Positions 41,192-50,270 of a stretch of 64,000 nt of DNA are shown piece after piece. The notes under the pieces were generated by a model. It ran no database searches and was not told the origin of the DNA. It was given only the letters and a program-made list of their open reading frames with translations. The DNA is from Bacillus pseudomycoides DSM 12442 (GTDB lineage Bacteria > Bacillota > Bacilli > Bacillales > Bacillaceae_G): positions 2,729,120 through 2,793,119 of the forward strand of contig NZ_CM000745.1 of assembly GCF_000161455.1 (NCBI RefSeq). Direction: 5' to 3'. Both the position numbers and the translations under genes were made by a program. Position 1 is the stretch's first letter. Each line of letters begins with the position of its first letter.

Positions 41192-42187
41192 ATGAATTTA
41201 GCAAAATTCCCTAGAAAAAAATATACAGAATCATATACGCCAATTGAAAAATTAAATCACTTTTCTGAAGTCCTAGGAGGACCTTCTATTTATTTTAAAC
41301 GAGATGATTTACTTGGTTTAACAGCTGGTGGAAATAAAACAAGAAAATTAGAATTCCTTGTGGCGGATGCACAGGCGAAAGGTGCAGATACGTTAATTAC
41401 TGCTGGCGGTATTCAGTCCAATCATTGCCGATTAACATTAGCAGCTGCGGTAAAAGAGAAAATGAAATGCATTCTTGTATTAGAAGAAGGACTTGAACCA
41501 GAAGAAAAACCAGATTTTAATGGGAATTACTTCTTATATCATTTATTAGGTGCTGAAAATGTAATCGTTGTGCCAAACGGAACTGACCTTATGGATGAGA
41601 TGCAAAAAGTGGCCAAAGAAGTAACTGAAAAAGGGCATACACCATACGTCATTCCAGTTGGAGGATCCAATCCTACCGGTGCAATGGGATATATTGCATG
41701 TGCAGAGGAAATTATGGCTCAATCGTTTGAGCAAGGGATAGATTTCAATACGGTTGTTTGTGTAAGTGGCAGCGGGGGCATGCATGCTGGTTTGATCACT
41801 GGATTTTATGGAAGACAAACAGGGATTCCGGTAATTGGAATGAATGTGAGCCGCGGGAAAGCTGAACAAGAAGAAAAGGTATGTAAGCTTGTGCAAGAAA
41901 CTTCAGCGCATGTTGGTATTCTAAACAGTATTCCGCGTGAGGCCGTGACATGTTTTGATGAATACGTTGGACCAGGATACGCTTTACCAACACCTGAAAT
42001 GGTAGAAGCTGTTCAGCTTTTAGCAAAAACAGAAGGGGTTTTACTGGATCCAGTATATACAGGGAAAGCAGTAGCTGGACTGATCGACCTAATTCGAAAA
42101 GGTACATTTAAGAAAGAAGATAACATTCTATTTGTACATTCAGGTGGTTCTCCGGCGTTATATGCGAATACATCACTATTTTCCTAA
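41192..42187 (+). CDS. dcyD: D-cysteine desulfhydrase
   Basis: 331 residues, PLP-dependent, of the ACC deaminase/D-cysteine desulfhydrase family. It splits D-cysteine to pyruvate, ammonia and sulfide. YFKRDDLLGLTAGGNKTRKLEF carries the PLP lysine (about residue 49), with GGIQSNHCR and VCVSGSGGMHAGL downstream. DcyD is preferred over ACC deaminase because of the Bacillus context, but the two are hard to separate from sequence. AAGGAGAG precedes ATG 41192. Confidence 0.85.
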   Translation: MNLAKFPRKKYTESYTPIEKLNHFSEVLGGPSIYFKRDDLLGLTAGGNKTRKLEFLVADAQAKGADTLITAGGIQSNHCRLTLAAAVKEKMKCILVLEEGLEPEEKPDFNGNYFLYHLLGAENVIVVPNGTDLMDEMQKVAKEVTEKGHTPYVIPVGGSNPTGAMGYIACAEEIMAQSFEQGIDFNTVVCVSGSGGMHAGLITGFYGRQTGIPVIGMNVSRGKAEQEEKVCKLVQETSAHVGILNSIPREAVTCFDEYVGPGYALPTPEMVEAVQLLAKTEGVLLDPVYTGKAVAGLIDLIRKGTFKKEDNILFVHSGGSPALYANTSLFS

Positions 42188-42195
42188 TATGTAAG

Positions 42196-42230
42196 AAAAT
42201 CAGCACCAAAATAAGTGGTGCTGATTTTTT
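42196..42230. terminator. Shared bidirectional terminator
   Basis: AAAATCAGCACC / GGTGCTGATTTT with T runs on both strands, between dcyD (plus) and the convergent hydrolase gene (minus). Confidence 0.9.
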
Positions 42231-42256
42231 ATGTAAGCTTTACTTGTCTGTCTTAA

Positions 42257-43006
42257 TTAGCTATAAAGAACAAATTGCTCATCTAACCAGTTTACTATTT
42301 TTTCAATCATTGGAATACTTATAGAATGATTGATATTTTGGTATAGCATAAATGTAATGTTAGCTGTTGTATCTTGATGGTGTGATTGTACTTTTTCACA
42401 AAATGTTTGTTGTCCAAGAGGCGAGACAACAGCATCACTTGCCCCGTGTAATAATAGTATAGGTCGATTATGAATGCGTTCGATAAATTGAATAGGATCC
42501 ATTTTTCTAATCATATGAATTTCATTGGCGATATTTGAGCCTTGCTTTTGAAAAATCTCTTCAGAAGTTATCCAAGCTCCTGAACCATTTATATTAATAA
42601 GTGCATCAATTTTTGAATCTTTGATAAAAGCTCCTGAGGATATGAATCCACCCATTGAACTTCCGAGAACTACAATTTTATGACCTAAGCAGTATTCACT
42701 CTCATAGATACTAGTAAATAAATCATTTATATCATGTTTAACAGTATGCAAAATGGTTTTCCAGAAATATTGTTCCATTATCGGTTTAGAAAAATGATTT
42801 TCTAAAGCTGTCCGTGAATCGTGATAAATAATTTCTGGAATAATTACGGTATATCCAAAGTTAGTTAAGATGGTACCTAAAAAGATTTGATGATAAATGC
42901 TAGATCCCCATCCATGATAGAAAACGATTGTTATTTTTTTATCCTGTTTTGTGGGCTGTAATAAGAGACCATGTATGTTTCCTAGTTGAATGTCTGTTTG
43001 ATTCAA
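42257..43006 (-). CDS. Alpha/beta hydrolase (YitV-like)
   Basis: 249 residues. VFYHGWGSS forms the oxyanion turn, LGSSMGG the nucleophile elbow (Ser117), LLHGASDAVVSP the acid region with Asp, and YQNINHSIS the catalytic His. It is similar to dienelactone-hydrolase-like cytosolic esterases of Bacillus. Substrate unknown. The start on the minus strand is preceded by GGAGGTGAACCG. Confidence 0.85.
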   Translation of the reverse strand: MNQTDIQLGNIHGLLLQPTKQDKKITIVFYHGWGSSIYHQIFLGTILTNFGYTVIIPEIIYHDSRTALENHFSKPIMEQYFWKTILHTVKHDINDLFTSIYESEYCLGHKIVVLGSSMGGFISSGAFIKDSKIDALININGSGAWITSEEIFQKQGSNIANEIHMIRKMDPIQFIERIHNRPILLLHGASDAVVSPLGQQTFCEKVQSHHQDTTANITFMLYQNINHSISIPMIEKIVNWLDEQFVLYS

Positions 43007-43076
43007 TGTATCGGTTCACCTCCATAAATAAATAAGTGAGGGAATGAATGCCCTTACTGATAAAAGCTTTACTTTA

Positions 43077-43432
43077 TCACTCCGTCTCAAAAAACTCAAT
43101 CCATTCTCCATCAGGTAATGTTTCAATTTCCTCTGTTAATAAAAAAGTTACTCCTAACTTCTTCAGTCTTTCAATTTCATCTTCTAGAGAGTCTACTTTA
43201 AAGCAAATATGATGCACTTTTCCTTCTGCTGGAAGAGAAGGATTATAGCCTTCAATTAATTCAAGAATTGTTTCTTGTGATTCTTCTACACTAAAAAAGC
43301 AAGCTTTAAGTTTGGGTCTGGATGTCCCATACGTTTGATAAGCTTTAGTCCAATTACTTCTTCATAAAAGGAAAGGGACGTTTCTAAGTTTGCAACCATG
43401 ATTCCGACGTGTTCGATTCTTCTTACTGGCAT
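43077..43432 (-). pseudogene. Frameshifted VOC (glyoxalase-like) protein
   Basis: Reading the minus strand from ATG 43432: MPVRRIEHVGIMVANLETSL, then SFYEEVIGLKLIKRMGHPDPN. Near 43305 the frame must shift by one base to continue with VEESQETILELIEGYN, KVHHICFKVDSLEDEIERL, and DGEWIEFFETE, stop 43077-43079. All parts of a two-module VOC metal-binding domain are otherwise present (His, Glu, His). A single indel seems responsible, so decay is recent, unless it is a sequencing error. Confidence 0.8.
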
Positions 43433-43575
43433 ATTGATATCTTCTTTCCGTAAATTTCATATGTATCATAATATTGAAAATTAAGAAAATAAGCAAGATA
43501 AAAACCTTACAAATTTTATCGTGTTATATGATATAGTGAGAAAGTATGTTTGGAGAGAAGGAAGGAGACATTAGT

Positions 43576-45855
43576 ATGAATACAACTTCGCAAGCTCCTT
43601 CATTAACGGAAACGATGAAAGAGTGGCATCAGGCGTTAGTATATGAAATTAAACATTGGAAAACGATAGGCGGCAGTAAATTATCGATTATAAATGGCCG
43701 TTTTTTATATACAGATTATGAGAGTACGGTGTATGTATTTCAGCTTATTTCGGAAGTAAGCTTACCTGATGGTACACCCATTCGGATTGAATTTGATGGT
43801 GAGGAAGCAACAGGAGAAGTGCTATCTGTACATGGATTAGAAATCGAACTGAAATTAAATGATTATATACAAGGCGAAATAAGAGAAGCAATTTTATATA
43901 GTGAACCATGGCAGTTATTAGAGCAATTGCAAGAGCGATTGAAAGAAATACGAAAAGATAAACAAAAACGTCAACGCGTAAAGCGTCTTTTAGATGGAAA
44001 AAGTACGCCAAAGCATATAGAAAAGATGAAAAATCCGAAGAATGAACTGGCATATCGTTCTTTTTATAATCCGACGACATATGTTTGGGGCCCACCGGGA
44101 ACAGGAAAATCTTATAATTTATCACGTATTATTTCAGCGCACTATCAAAAAGGAAAATCAGTACTTGTACTTGCTCATAGTAATGCAGCGGTTGATGTAT
44201 TAATGAGTGAGGTTACAAAGCAAATAGAAAAAAAAGAAAAATGGACACCAGGGGAAATCGTCCGGTATGGATTTAGTCAACATGAACATATACGTAACCA
44301 TGAAACGTTGCTTGCTTCTAGATTAGTGGAAACAACGAATGGCTCATGGGGAGAAGAAAAGCTTTATTTAGAAGAAATGCGTCAAGATCTTCGTCAAAAA
44401 ATCTTATCTTATAAGGCAACTGCTTCTGATAAAAAGCGTATGCAAGAAATTGAAGGAGATCTTAGAAAACAAAGAGCGAAAATTAAAGAAGTAGAAAGAG
44501 AATATATTGAAAATGCAAAGGTAATAGGTGCGACACTATCTAAGTGTGCAATTGATTCTCTTATTTATGAACGAACATTTGACTTAGTTGTTGTAGATGA
44601 AGTGAGTATGACATATGTACCACAAATCGCATTAGCTGCTTCTCTTGGTAAGCGAATTGTCGTTTGTGGTGATTTTTTACAGTTGCCACCAATTGCGATG
44701 GCAAATCATGAGCTTGTTAGAAAGTGGTTAGGAGAAGATATGTTTTATCATGCAGGGATTGTCCAATCCGTAAACAAGTGCGAGACACATCCGAATCTAT
44801 TTATGCTGCAAGAACAAAGACGTATGCATGCGGATATATCTAAATTTACAAACTCATTTATTTATAAGAATAGAGTGTTCGACCATCCTTCTGTTTCGGC
44901 AAGACAAGAATTAGCGAAATTACAGCCGTTTGCAAACGAAGCGACAGCTCTGTTTGATACAAGTTTAATGGGAGCTTACTCTTTAAAAGATGCCGCTTCT
45001 GGTTCTCGTTTTAACATTATGTCCGGTTTCGTTGCAATGCAGATGATTTTAATTGGATTATTAGATGGCGTTCAATCGATTGGAGTTGTAACGCCATATC
45101 GCGCGCAGTCTCGTTTCTTATCAACATGTATAAGAGAAATATTGCAAAAAACAAAGTATCGAAATACACCTATTCTAGCAGCGACGGTTCATAAATTTCA
45201 AGGATCTGAACGCGATATGATGATTTTTGATACAGTAGATAGTTATCCGCAGGAACGTCCTGGCGTGTTATTCTTTGATCATAAGAATCATCGTCTTGTA
45301 AATGTTGCGGTAACGAGAGCAAGAGGAAAGCTCATTCAGTTATCGGACTGTCAATATATGCGGAAAAATCTTTCTAGAAAACAAGCGTTATCTCACTTAA
45401 CTTCTCACATAGAAAGACACGGAAATGTATATGATCGTACAACATCACGTCCATTGTTAGAACGAAAAATTACAAAACGCTTGAGATGGTTTATGCAAAT
45501 GAATTTGGAAGAGACGAAAGCATTATTAAAAGACATTCTGTCAGCAAAACAAAAAATTATTATTTCGCTCCCAAGTACAAGACAAGTAGATAAAAGGGTA
45601 TGGCAGGCGTTAATGCGTACAACAGCGCAGGTAACAATCTATAGCGATGGACCAATTCCATTAAAAAATGTGAGAGTACAAAGGCAAAATAAATCACTCC
45701 CATTTGTATGTATTGATGATGAGATCTTTTGGGTAGGTGCTCCGTTAACATCGCAAATGATGTTTGAAGGAAGTCCAGAATTCCCTTATATATGTGCAAG
45801 AATGCAGGCGCCTGAAACGATTGGCGTTTTAAAAGGATTTTTAGATATTCGTTAA
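43576..45855 (+). CDS. UPF1-like superfamily 1 helicase with C-terminal PLD-like region
   Basis: 759 residues from ATG 43576 (GGAGA at 43564-43568). An N-terminal beta-rich domain of about 120 residues is followed by a coiled segment. Walker A WGPPGTGKS is at about 172-179, an internal helical insert spans about 260-310, then come Walker B VVDEVSM, GDFLQLPP (motif III), motif IV-VI regions with TPYRAQ, ATVHKFQGSERDMM, and NVAVTRARGKL. The last 120 residues (KQKIIISLPS..., VCIDDEIFWVGAP) resemble a PLD-like fold lacking an HKD motif. It probably acts on RNA or DNA; its role is unknown. Confidence 0.85.
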   Translation: MNTTSQAPSLTETMKEWHQALVYEIKHWKTIGGSKLSIINGRFLYTDYESTVYVFQLISEVSLPDGTPIRIEFDGEEATGEVLSVHGLEIELKLNDYIQGEIREAILYSEPWQLLEQLQERLKEIRKDKQKRQRVKRLLDGKSTPKHIEKMKNPKNELAYRSFYNPTTYVWGPPGTGKSYNLSRIISAHYQKGKSVLVLAHSNAAVDVLMSEVTKQIEKKEKWTPGEIVRYGFSQHEHIRNHETLLASRLVETTNGSWGEEKLYLEEMRQDLRQKILSYKATASDKKRMQEIEGDLRKQRAKIKEVEREYIENAKVIGATLSKCAIDSLIYERTFDLVVVDEVSMTYVPQIALAASLGKRIVVCGDFLQLPPIAMANHELVRKWLGEDMFYHAGIVQSVNKCETHPNLFMLQEQRRMHADISKFTNSFIYKNRVFDHPSVSARQELAKLQPFANEATALFDTSLMGAYSLKDAASGSRFNIMSGFVAMQMILIGLLDGVQSIGVVTPYRAQSRFLSTCIREILQKTKYRNTPILAATVHKFQGSERDMMIFDTVDSYPQERPGVLFFDHKNHRLVNVAVTRARGKLIQLSDCQYMRKNLSRKQALSHLTSHIERHGNVYDRTTSRPLLERKITKRLRWFMQMNLEETKALLKDILSAKQKIIISLPSTRQVDKRVWQALMRTTAQVTIYSDGPIPLKNVRVQRQNKSLPFVCIDDEIFWVGAPLTSQMMFEGSPEFPYICARMQAPETIGVLKGFLDIR

Positions 45856-45872
45856 AATCAGATCGGAATTCC

Positions 45873-45901
45873 TTGACATTTACTCGGAATAAAACTAGAA
45901 T
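45873..45901 (+). promoter_or_regulatory. Sigma-A promoter upstream of SAM riboswitch 1
   Basis: TTGACA at 45873-45878 and TAGAAT at 45896-45901, separated by 17 bases, about 40 bases upstream of the riboswitch aptamer. Confidence 0.75.
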
Positions 45902-45943
45902 GAAAATAATTTAATATAATTTTATGAAAATAAAAACGATTTT

Positions 45944-46110
45944 CTTATCACGAGAGGTGGAGGGACTGGCCCTATGAAACCTCGGCAGCGGATTCAATAT
46001 GAATACTGTGCCAATTCCAGCAAGTGAAAGACTTGAAAGATAAGAAAGAAGGCCATTTTTGAATCTGTATGTTCAAGCCTCTTTCTATCTTTTAGAAAGA
46101 GGCTTTTTTA
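45944..46110 (+). ncRNA. SAM-I (S-box) riboswitch with terminator, copy 1
   Basis: The aptamer runs from CTTATCACGAGAGGTGGAGG, through GACTGGCCCTATGAAACCTCGGCAG and GTGCCAATTCC, to AAAGATAAGAA, the closing P1 strand. These are the conserved S-box elements. A terminator AAGCCTCTTTCTA / TAGAAAGAGGCTTTTTT at 46075-46110 completes the switch: with SAM bound, transcription stops. It controls the M20 amidohydrolase gene 28 bases further. Confidence 0.95.
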
Positions 46111-46137
46111 TGTGCAAATTTAAAGGAGGAATGGGAA

Positions 46138-47340
46138 ATGGGAACAAAACAAGTAACGTCACACCGAAATAGTATTACGGAAAGTATAGAAAGAAATAGA
46201 GAAAAATACTTAAAAACAAGTCATGATATACATGCGAATCCTGAAATTGGTAATCAAGAATTCTTTGCATCTAGAGCGTTAAGTTTACTTTTAGGAAGTA
46301 CAGGATTTCAGCTTCAGCACAATATCGCAGGACATGAAACAGGATTTATTGCACGGAAAAGTTCAGGGAAACAAGGGCCGACAATTGCCTTTTTAGCAGA
46401 GTATGACGCTTTGCCTGGATTAGGCCATGCGTGTGGTCATAATTTAATTGGTACAATTAGCGTTGCAGCAGCCATTGCATTATCGGAAACAATTGAAGAA
46501 ATCGGCGGTGAAATCGTTGTATTCGGAACACCAGCAGAAGAAGGTGGGCCGAATGGAAGTGCAAAAGCAAGTTATGTGAAGGCAGGTTTGTTTAACAATA
46601 TTGATGCAGCACTTATGATTCACCCTAGTGGAAAAACAGCAACAACAAGTCCGTCACTCGCAGTTGATCCACTTGATTTTCATTTTTATGGAAAGTCGGC
46701 ACATGCGGCTGCTTCACCTGAAGAAGGAATTAATGCATTAGACGCGGTGATTCAGCTTTACAATGGGATTAACGCACTTCGTCAGCAGCTTCCATCAGAT
46801 GTGAAAATTCATGGTGTCATTACTGAGGGTGGTAAGGCACCGAATATTATTCCGGATTACGCATCAGCCCGTTTCTTTATTCGAGCAGCAACACGTAAAA
46901 GATGTGTTGAAATAACTGAAAAGGTACGAAATATTGCAAAGGGAGCAGCTTTAGCTACAGGAACAACAGTAAAAATCAATCAATTTCAAAATGAAATTGA
47001 TGAATTATTAGTGACGAAGACATTTAATGAGGTGGTTGCTGAGGAATTAGAAAACCTTGGTGAAGATGTAAATCGTAAAGAGAGACTTGGAATCGGTTCA
47101 ACAGATGCAGGAAATGTGAGTCAAGTCGTACCAACGGTTCATCCTTATATTAAAATTGGGCCGGATAATTTAGTTGCACATACGAATGAATTTAGAGAAG
47201 CAGCTCGTTCGGAACTTGGCGATAAAGCATTAGTTACATCCGCAAAAGTATTAGCGTATGTAGCATATCGATTAATTACAGAAGAAGGAACGCTTGATCA
47301 AATTAAGGAGGAGTTTAGAGGGGCGCAGCGAAATCAGTAA
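46138..47340 (+). CDS. M20 family amidohydrolase under SAM control
   Basis: 400 residues, cytosolic zinc-dependent M20D-type fold. Motifs: HANPEIGNQEF, FLAEYDALPGLGHACGHN (metal ligands), TPAEEGGPNGSAK (catalytic Glu pair), HPSG, GKSAHAAASPEEGINALDAV (dimerisation/substrate domain) and HTNEF. Such enzymes remove N-acyl or carbamoyl groups or cleave short peptides. The S-box upstream says it is made when SAM is low, so a sulfur-containing amide such as an N-acylated methionine or cysteine derivative is a sensible substrate guess. AAAGGAGG supports ATG 46138. Confidence 0.9.
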   Translation: MGTKQVTSHRNSITESIERNREKYLKTSHDIHANPEIGNQEFFASRALSLLLGSTGFQLQHNIAGHETGFIARKSSGKQGPTIAFLAEYDALPGLGHACGHNLIGTISVAAAIALSETIEEIGGEIVVFGTPAEEGGPNGSAKASYVKAGLFNNIDAALMIHPSGKTATTSPSLAVDPLDFHFYGKSAHAAASPEEGINALDAVIQLYNGINALRQQLPSDVKIHGVITEGGKAPNIIPDYASARFFIRAATRKRCVEITEKVRNIAKGAALATGTTVKINQFQNEIDELLVTKTFNEVVAEELENLGEDVNRKERLGIGSTDAGNVSQVVPTVHPYIKIGPDNLVAHTNEFREAARSELGDKALVTSAKVLAYVAYRLITEEGTLDQIKEEFRGAQRNQ

Positions 47341-47385
47341 TGTGATTAGTATTGGAGAAGTAGTTTTCTAGAATTCTATTTAGAT

Positions 47386-47419
47386 AAAAAAGGTTTGGAG
47401 AAATCTCTAAGCCTTTTTT
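47386..47419 (+). terminator. Rho-independent terminator
   Basis: AAAAGGTTTGGAGA / TCTCTAAGCCTTTTTT stem after the amidohydrolase gene. Confidence 0.8.
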
Positions 47420-47429
47420 AGTTATAAAA

Positions 47430-47582
47430 GTTGGAACTTATTATTTAGATAACTATCTCTATTGGTTCCATTGGCTTGAATTAGGGAAGAATTTAGCATT
47501 TGATAAACGAGTAGAACAAATGCTTATTTCAGCGTGTCAGAAATCAAATTGTACAACAGTTGAGATGTTGAGAAGTGCATAA
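47430..47582 (+). pseudogene. C-terminal scrap of an unidentified gene
   Basis: An open frame of 50 codons without a start reads YLDNYLYWFHWLELGKNLAF, then DKRVEQMLISACQKSNCTTVEMLRSA and stop at 47580-47582. Its composition looks like real protein (a helical end), and no ribosome binding site precedes it. The preceding base run is a terminator, so it is probably a deletion remnant. Family not recognised. Confidence 0.4.
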
Positions 47583-47613
47583 AAAAGACCTCAACTAAGA
47601 GTCGATTGAGGTC
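47581..47613 (-). terminator. Rho-independent terminator (minus strand)
   Basis: GACCTCAA / TTGAGGTC stem, with the T tract on the minus strand, ending the CPBP gene at 47633. Confidence 0.8.
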
Positions 47614-47632
47614 GAAATATCAGTAAACTAAG

Positions 47633-48241
47633 TTATTTTTTAACCCTTATTAAATTGTATTTGAATAATAGCGTTATTCCTAAGTTCATTAGAAAATGTA
47701 CAACAAATGGTACTAAAATATTGTTTGTTTCAAAATATATCCAACCAAAAGTCAAACTTGGAACGCTTATATTTATTAGCATTATAGGCTTTTTGAAGTA
47801 TTGAGTATGAAAACCTAAGAAAAATAAAGTAGTTGTTATAATTGCAATCCATGGGTTCTCTATAAATATGAAAAGCAAATTTTGAATAATTCCTCTAAAC
47901 AAAAGTTCTTCAAATAACGCTCCTAAAAACATAAAGGCAAAAACACTTAACAGTGAATACTTTTGATAACTCTTGTTTGTATCGTCAATGTATTTCGAGG
48001 GAATGTAAAGCGTTAACATTACACCAAACAAAAGTAGAGCAAACGAAGCAATAAATATATTCATTATCATTCGGATTGGTTTATCGAATGATAGGAAATT
48101 TTGAATTGTGAGTACATCATAAACCATAAGAATAAAAATGATAGCCACGCAAATGAATGTAAAAGAAGAGAATACTAAAACAGCGTCTTTTGGGTTGAAA
48201 TCCTTTTTTGTTTTCTTGGTTTTGTCTTTTATATCTTTCAT
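47633..48241 (-). CDS. CPBP family intramembrane metalloprotease
   Basis: 202 residues, with five to six membrane segments after a charged N-terminus (MKDIKDKTKKTKKDF). The EEx3R motif is EELLFRGI (about residue 112), followed by FFLGFHTQYF as motif 2 and FVVHFLMNLG as motif 3. All catalytic elements are present. AGAAAGGAAGGT-like sequence on the minus strand precedes the ATG. Not related closely to the CPBP gene at 39687. Confidence 0.85.
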   Translation of the reverse strand: MKDIKDKTKKTKKDFNPKDAVLVFSSFTFICVAIIFILMVYDVLTIQNFLSFDKPIRMIMNIFIASFALLLFGVMLTLYIPSKYIDDTNKSYQKYSLLSVFAFMFLGALFEELLFRGIIQNLLFIFIENPWIAIITTTLFFLGFHTQYFKKPIMLINISVPSLTFGWIYFETNNILVPFVVHFLMNLGITLLFKYNLIRVKK

Positions 48242-48491
48242 ATCTTACCTTCTTTCCTGTGACTTTAGAATAATGAAAATACTTTACTATTTTATCAGAA
48301 GATATAATATCTACAAATAATTATTTAAAAAGCAACAATCTTTTAGAAAACAGCCTTTATTTATACCATATGATAATGGAACCTTTGTAAAGGAAAGAAA
48401 AGACGTCACCATTCAATTTTATATATTAAGGTAGAGTGTTTCTTTTTTTATTTAAGTAAAAAGCCGAAGTGCTAAAAGGAAGGAAGAAAAA

Positions 48492-48782
48492 TTGTATCAA
48501 AATATTCTTGAAGGCTATCAAATTAGAACTGCACATAATGATGAAAGTCCTCTCATTGTTAAAATGCTAAAAGAAGTTGCACAGTGGTTAAAAGAGCGAG
48601 AAATTGACCAGTGGCAGTATCTTTTAGAAGGTGGAGATGACGAAGAGATCATTCAAGCGGTAATAAATAAAAACACTTACATCATTTTAAAGGAAAATGA
48701 AATGATAGGTATTTTTACAGTTTCTTCTGTACAAAGTGAGTCTTCTTTTTCGTATTATTGGATTTTAAGTGATAGAAAATAA
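48492..48782 (+). pseudogene. Truncated GNAT acetyltransferase
   Basis: 96 codons from TTG 48492 (AAGGAAGGAAG upstream): a GNAT N-terminus (LEGYQIRTAHNDESPLIVKMLKEVAQWLKEREIDQWQYLLEGGDD, then TYIILKENEMIGIFTVSS). It stops at 48782 before the acetyl-CoA-binding R/Q-x-x-G-x-G/A segment. Family members are about 165 residues. No continuation is seen in the next 70 bases, so the missing C-terminal part was deleted. The product is unlikely to be active. Confidence 0.65.
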
Positions 48783-48855
48783 ATTTTAAATATTTTGATA
48801 GATAGTGCATTTTTAATTATAATACAGCTAGATACATAGAAAAGGGGAATTGTTC

Positions 48856-49434
48856 ATGCAAATAACAAATGAACGAGCAATGTTACGATTAATAGATACA
48901 AATGATATAGAAAAATTATTTTCAATTGTGGAAGGAAATAAAGAAATCTGGACGTATTTAATAGCTAAAATGGATAGCTATCAAGATATGGAGCGATATG
49001 TTGAAACGGCAGTAAAACGATATGAAAAGGGAACGGATTTACCATTTGTTGTGATAGATCAAAAAACGAATGAAGTTGTCGGCAGTACACGTTTATACAA
49101 TATATCAACAGAAAGCAAGACTGTTGAACTTGGTCAAACGTGGTATCATCCGAGTGTACAGAGAACGAGTATAAATACGGAATGTAAGTATATGTTATTG
49201 CAATATGCGTTTGAAGAATTACAAATGCTGCGCGTGCAAATAAAAACAGACTTGCGAAATGAAAAAGCACAACGAGCAATTGAACGGCTAGGTGCAGTAA
49301 AAGAAGGGATATTACGAAATGAGAGAAGGTTACCAAGCGGTTATATAAGGGATGCGGTAGTATATAGCATCATTGCAAGCGAGTGGCCAATCGTGAAAGA
49401 TCGATTACTGCACAAAATGGACCTGTATAAATAG
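48856..49434 (+). CDS. GNAT family acetyltransferase (RimJ/RimL-like)
   Basis: 192 residues from ATG 48856 (AAAGGGG nine bases upstream). LRLIDTNDIEKLFSIVE, FVVIDQKTNEVVGSTRLYNIS, ELGQTWYHPSVQRTSINTECKYMLLQYAFEELQMLRVQIKTDLRNEKAQRAIERLGAVKEGILR match the RimJ/RimL type of GNAT, which acetylates N-terminal amines or small molecules. Substrate unknown. The next GNAT gene starts 9 bases after its stop, so the two form an operon. Confidence 0.9.
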   Translation: MQITNERAMLRLIDTNDIEKLFSIVEGNKEIWTYLIAKMDSYQDMERYVETAVKRYEKGTDLPFVVIDQKTNEVVGSTRLYNISTESKTVELGQTWYHPSVQRTSINTECKYMLLQYAFEELQMLRVQIKTDLRNEKAQRAIERLGAVKEGILRNERRLPSGYIRDAVVYSIIASEWPIVKDRLLHKMDLYK

Positions 49435-49443
49435 GAGGCAAAC

Positions 49444-49941
49444 ATGACAAATATTGAAACAAAAAGACTAAAGATGATTCCTTTTACATTAGAACTTGTT
49501 GAGGCAACGATAAAAGGCAGAGAAGAGCTGCAAGAAATCATACCATATAAAATATCTTTAGAATGGCCAATGCCTGATTATAAAGATATTTTACCATGGG
49601 TTGCTGAAGGTTTACGGAAAAATCCGGAACAAAGTAAGTGGAGTGGACTGATTGTTCATAAGGAAGATAATGTTATTATTGGTGATATGGGTTGTAAAGG
49701 TGCGCCCGATCCAACTGGTACAGTAGAGATCGGATATAGTATTGTACCAGAATATCAAGGGAAGGGTTATGCGACTGAAATGGCAAAAGCTTTCGTTGAA
49801 TGGTTAGAACGGAATGAAGAAGTGCAAACGATTCAAGCAGATTGTTTAACGAGTAATGCCGCTTCAAGTAGAGTGTTAGAAAAAGCCGGTTTTACATGTG
49901 TGCTTGAAGAACAACATATGAAATATTGGATTGTAAAGTGA
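49444..49941 (+). CDS. GNAT family acetyltransferase
   Basis: 165 residues. LKMIPFTLELVEATIKGREELQ, then VIIGDMGCKGAPDPTGTVEIGYSIVPEYQGKGYATEMAKAFVEWL with the acetyl-CoA motif QGKGYA, then VQTIQADCLTSNAASSRVLEKAGF. AGGAGGC precedes ATG 49444. It is co-transcribed with the preceding GNAT gene. Substrate unknown. Confidence 0.9.
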   Translation: MTNIETKRLKMIPFTLELVEATIKGREELQEIIPYKISLEWPMPDYKDILPWVAEGLRKNPEQSKWSGLIVHKEDNVIIGDMGCKGAPDPTGTVEIGYSIVPEYQGKGYATEMAKAFVEWLERNEEVQTIQADCLTSNAASSRVLEKAGFTCVLEEQHMKYWIVK

Positions 49942-49948
49942 AGTGGAA

Positions 49949-49989
49949 GAGGTATACGTCCCTAAGAGGGAAAAAATATACCTCTTTTT
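49949..49989 (+). terminator. Rho-independent terminator
   Basis: GAGGTATA ... TATACCTC outer stem plus TCCC / GGGA inner stem and T run. The next 280 bases up to 50270 contain no gene or regulatory element that I can identify. Confidence 0.75.
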
Positions 49990-50270
49990 CTTACAAAATG
50001 ATTACTTCTTTTATATACTTTTGTTTCATCATTCCCTTCTGTGAAAAAATTCGTTACAATGGAGTTGTATGAGAAATTTTGTACATAAATTAAATTCATA
50101 AAATATGCACCACAAAAAATAGTAAATTAAAAATCCTCTATTTGAATGAAAACCCTTTATAGCACGAATCAATTGTTGAGAAAAGTGCCTTCTTTCAAAT
50201 GAACTCAAATATAATGATTTAAAATAGATTATTTTTTAGAAGTATGGATAATGCACGGGGGCCAGTACAA

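Noticed and set aside
41192..42187. Naming the PLP enzyme as ACC deaminase
   Set aside because: The fold and motifs are shared, but Gram-positive members of this branch are usually D-cysteine desulfhydrases; sequence alone does not support ACC deaminase.
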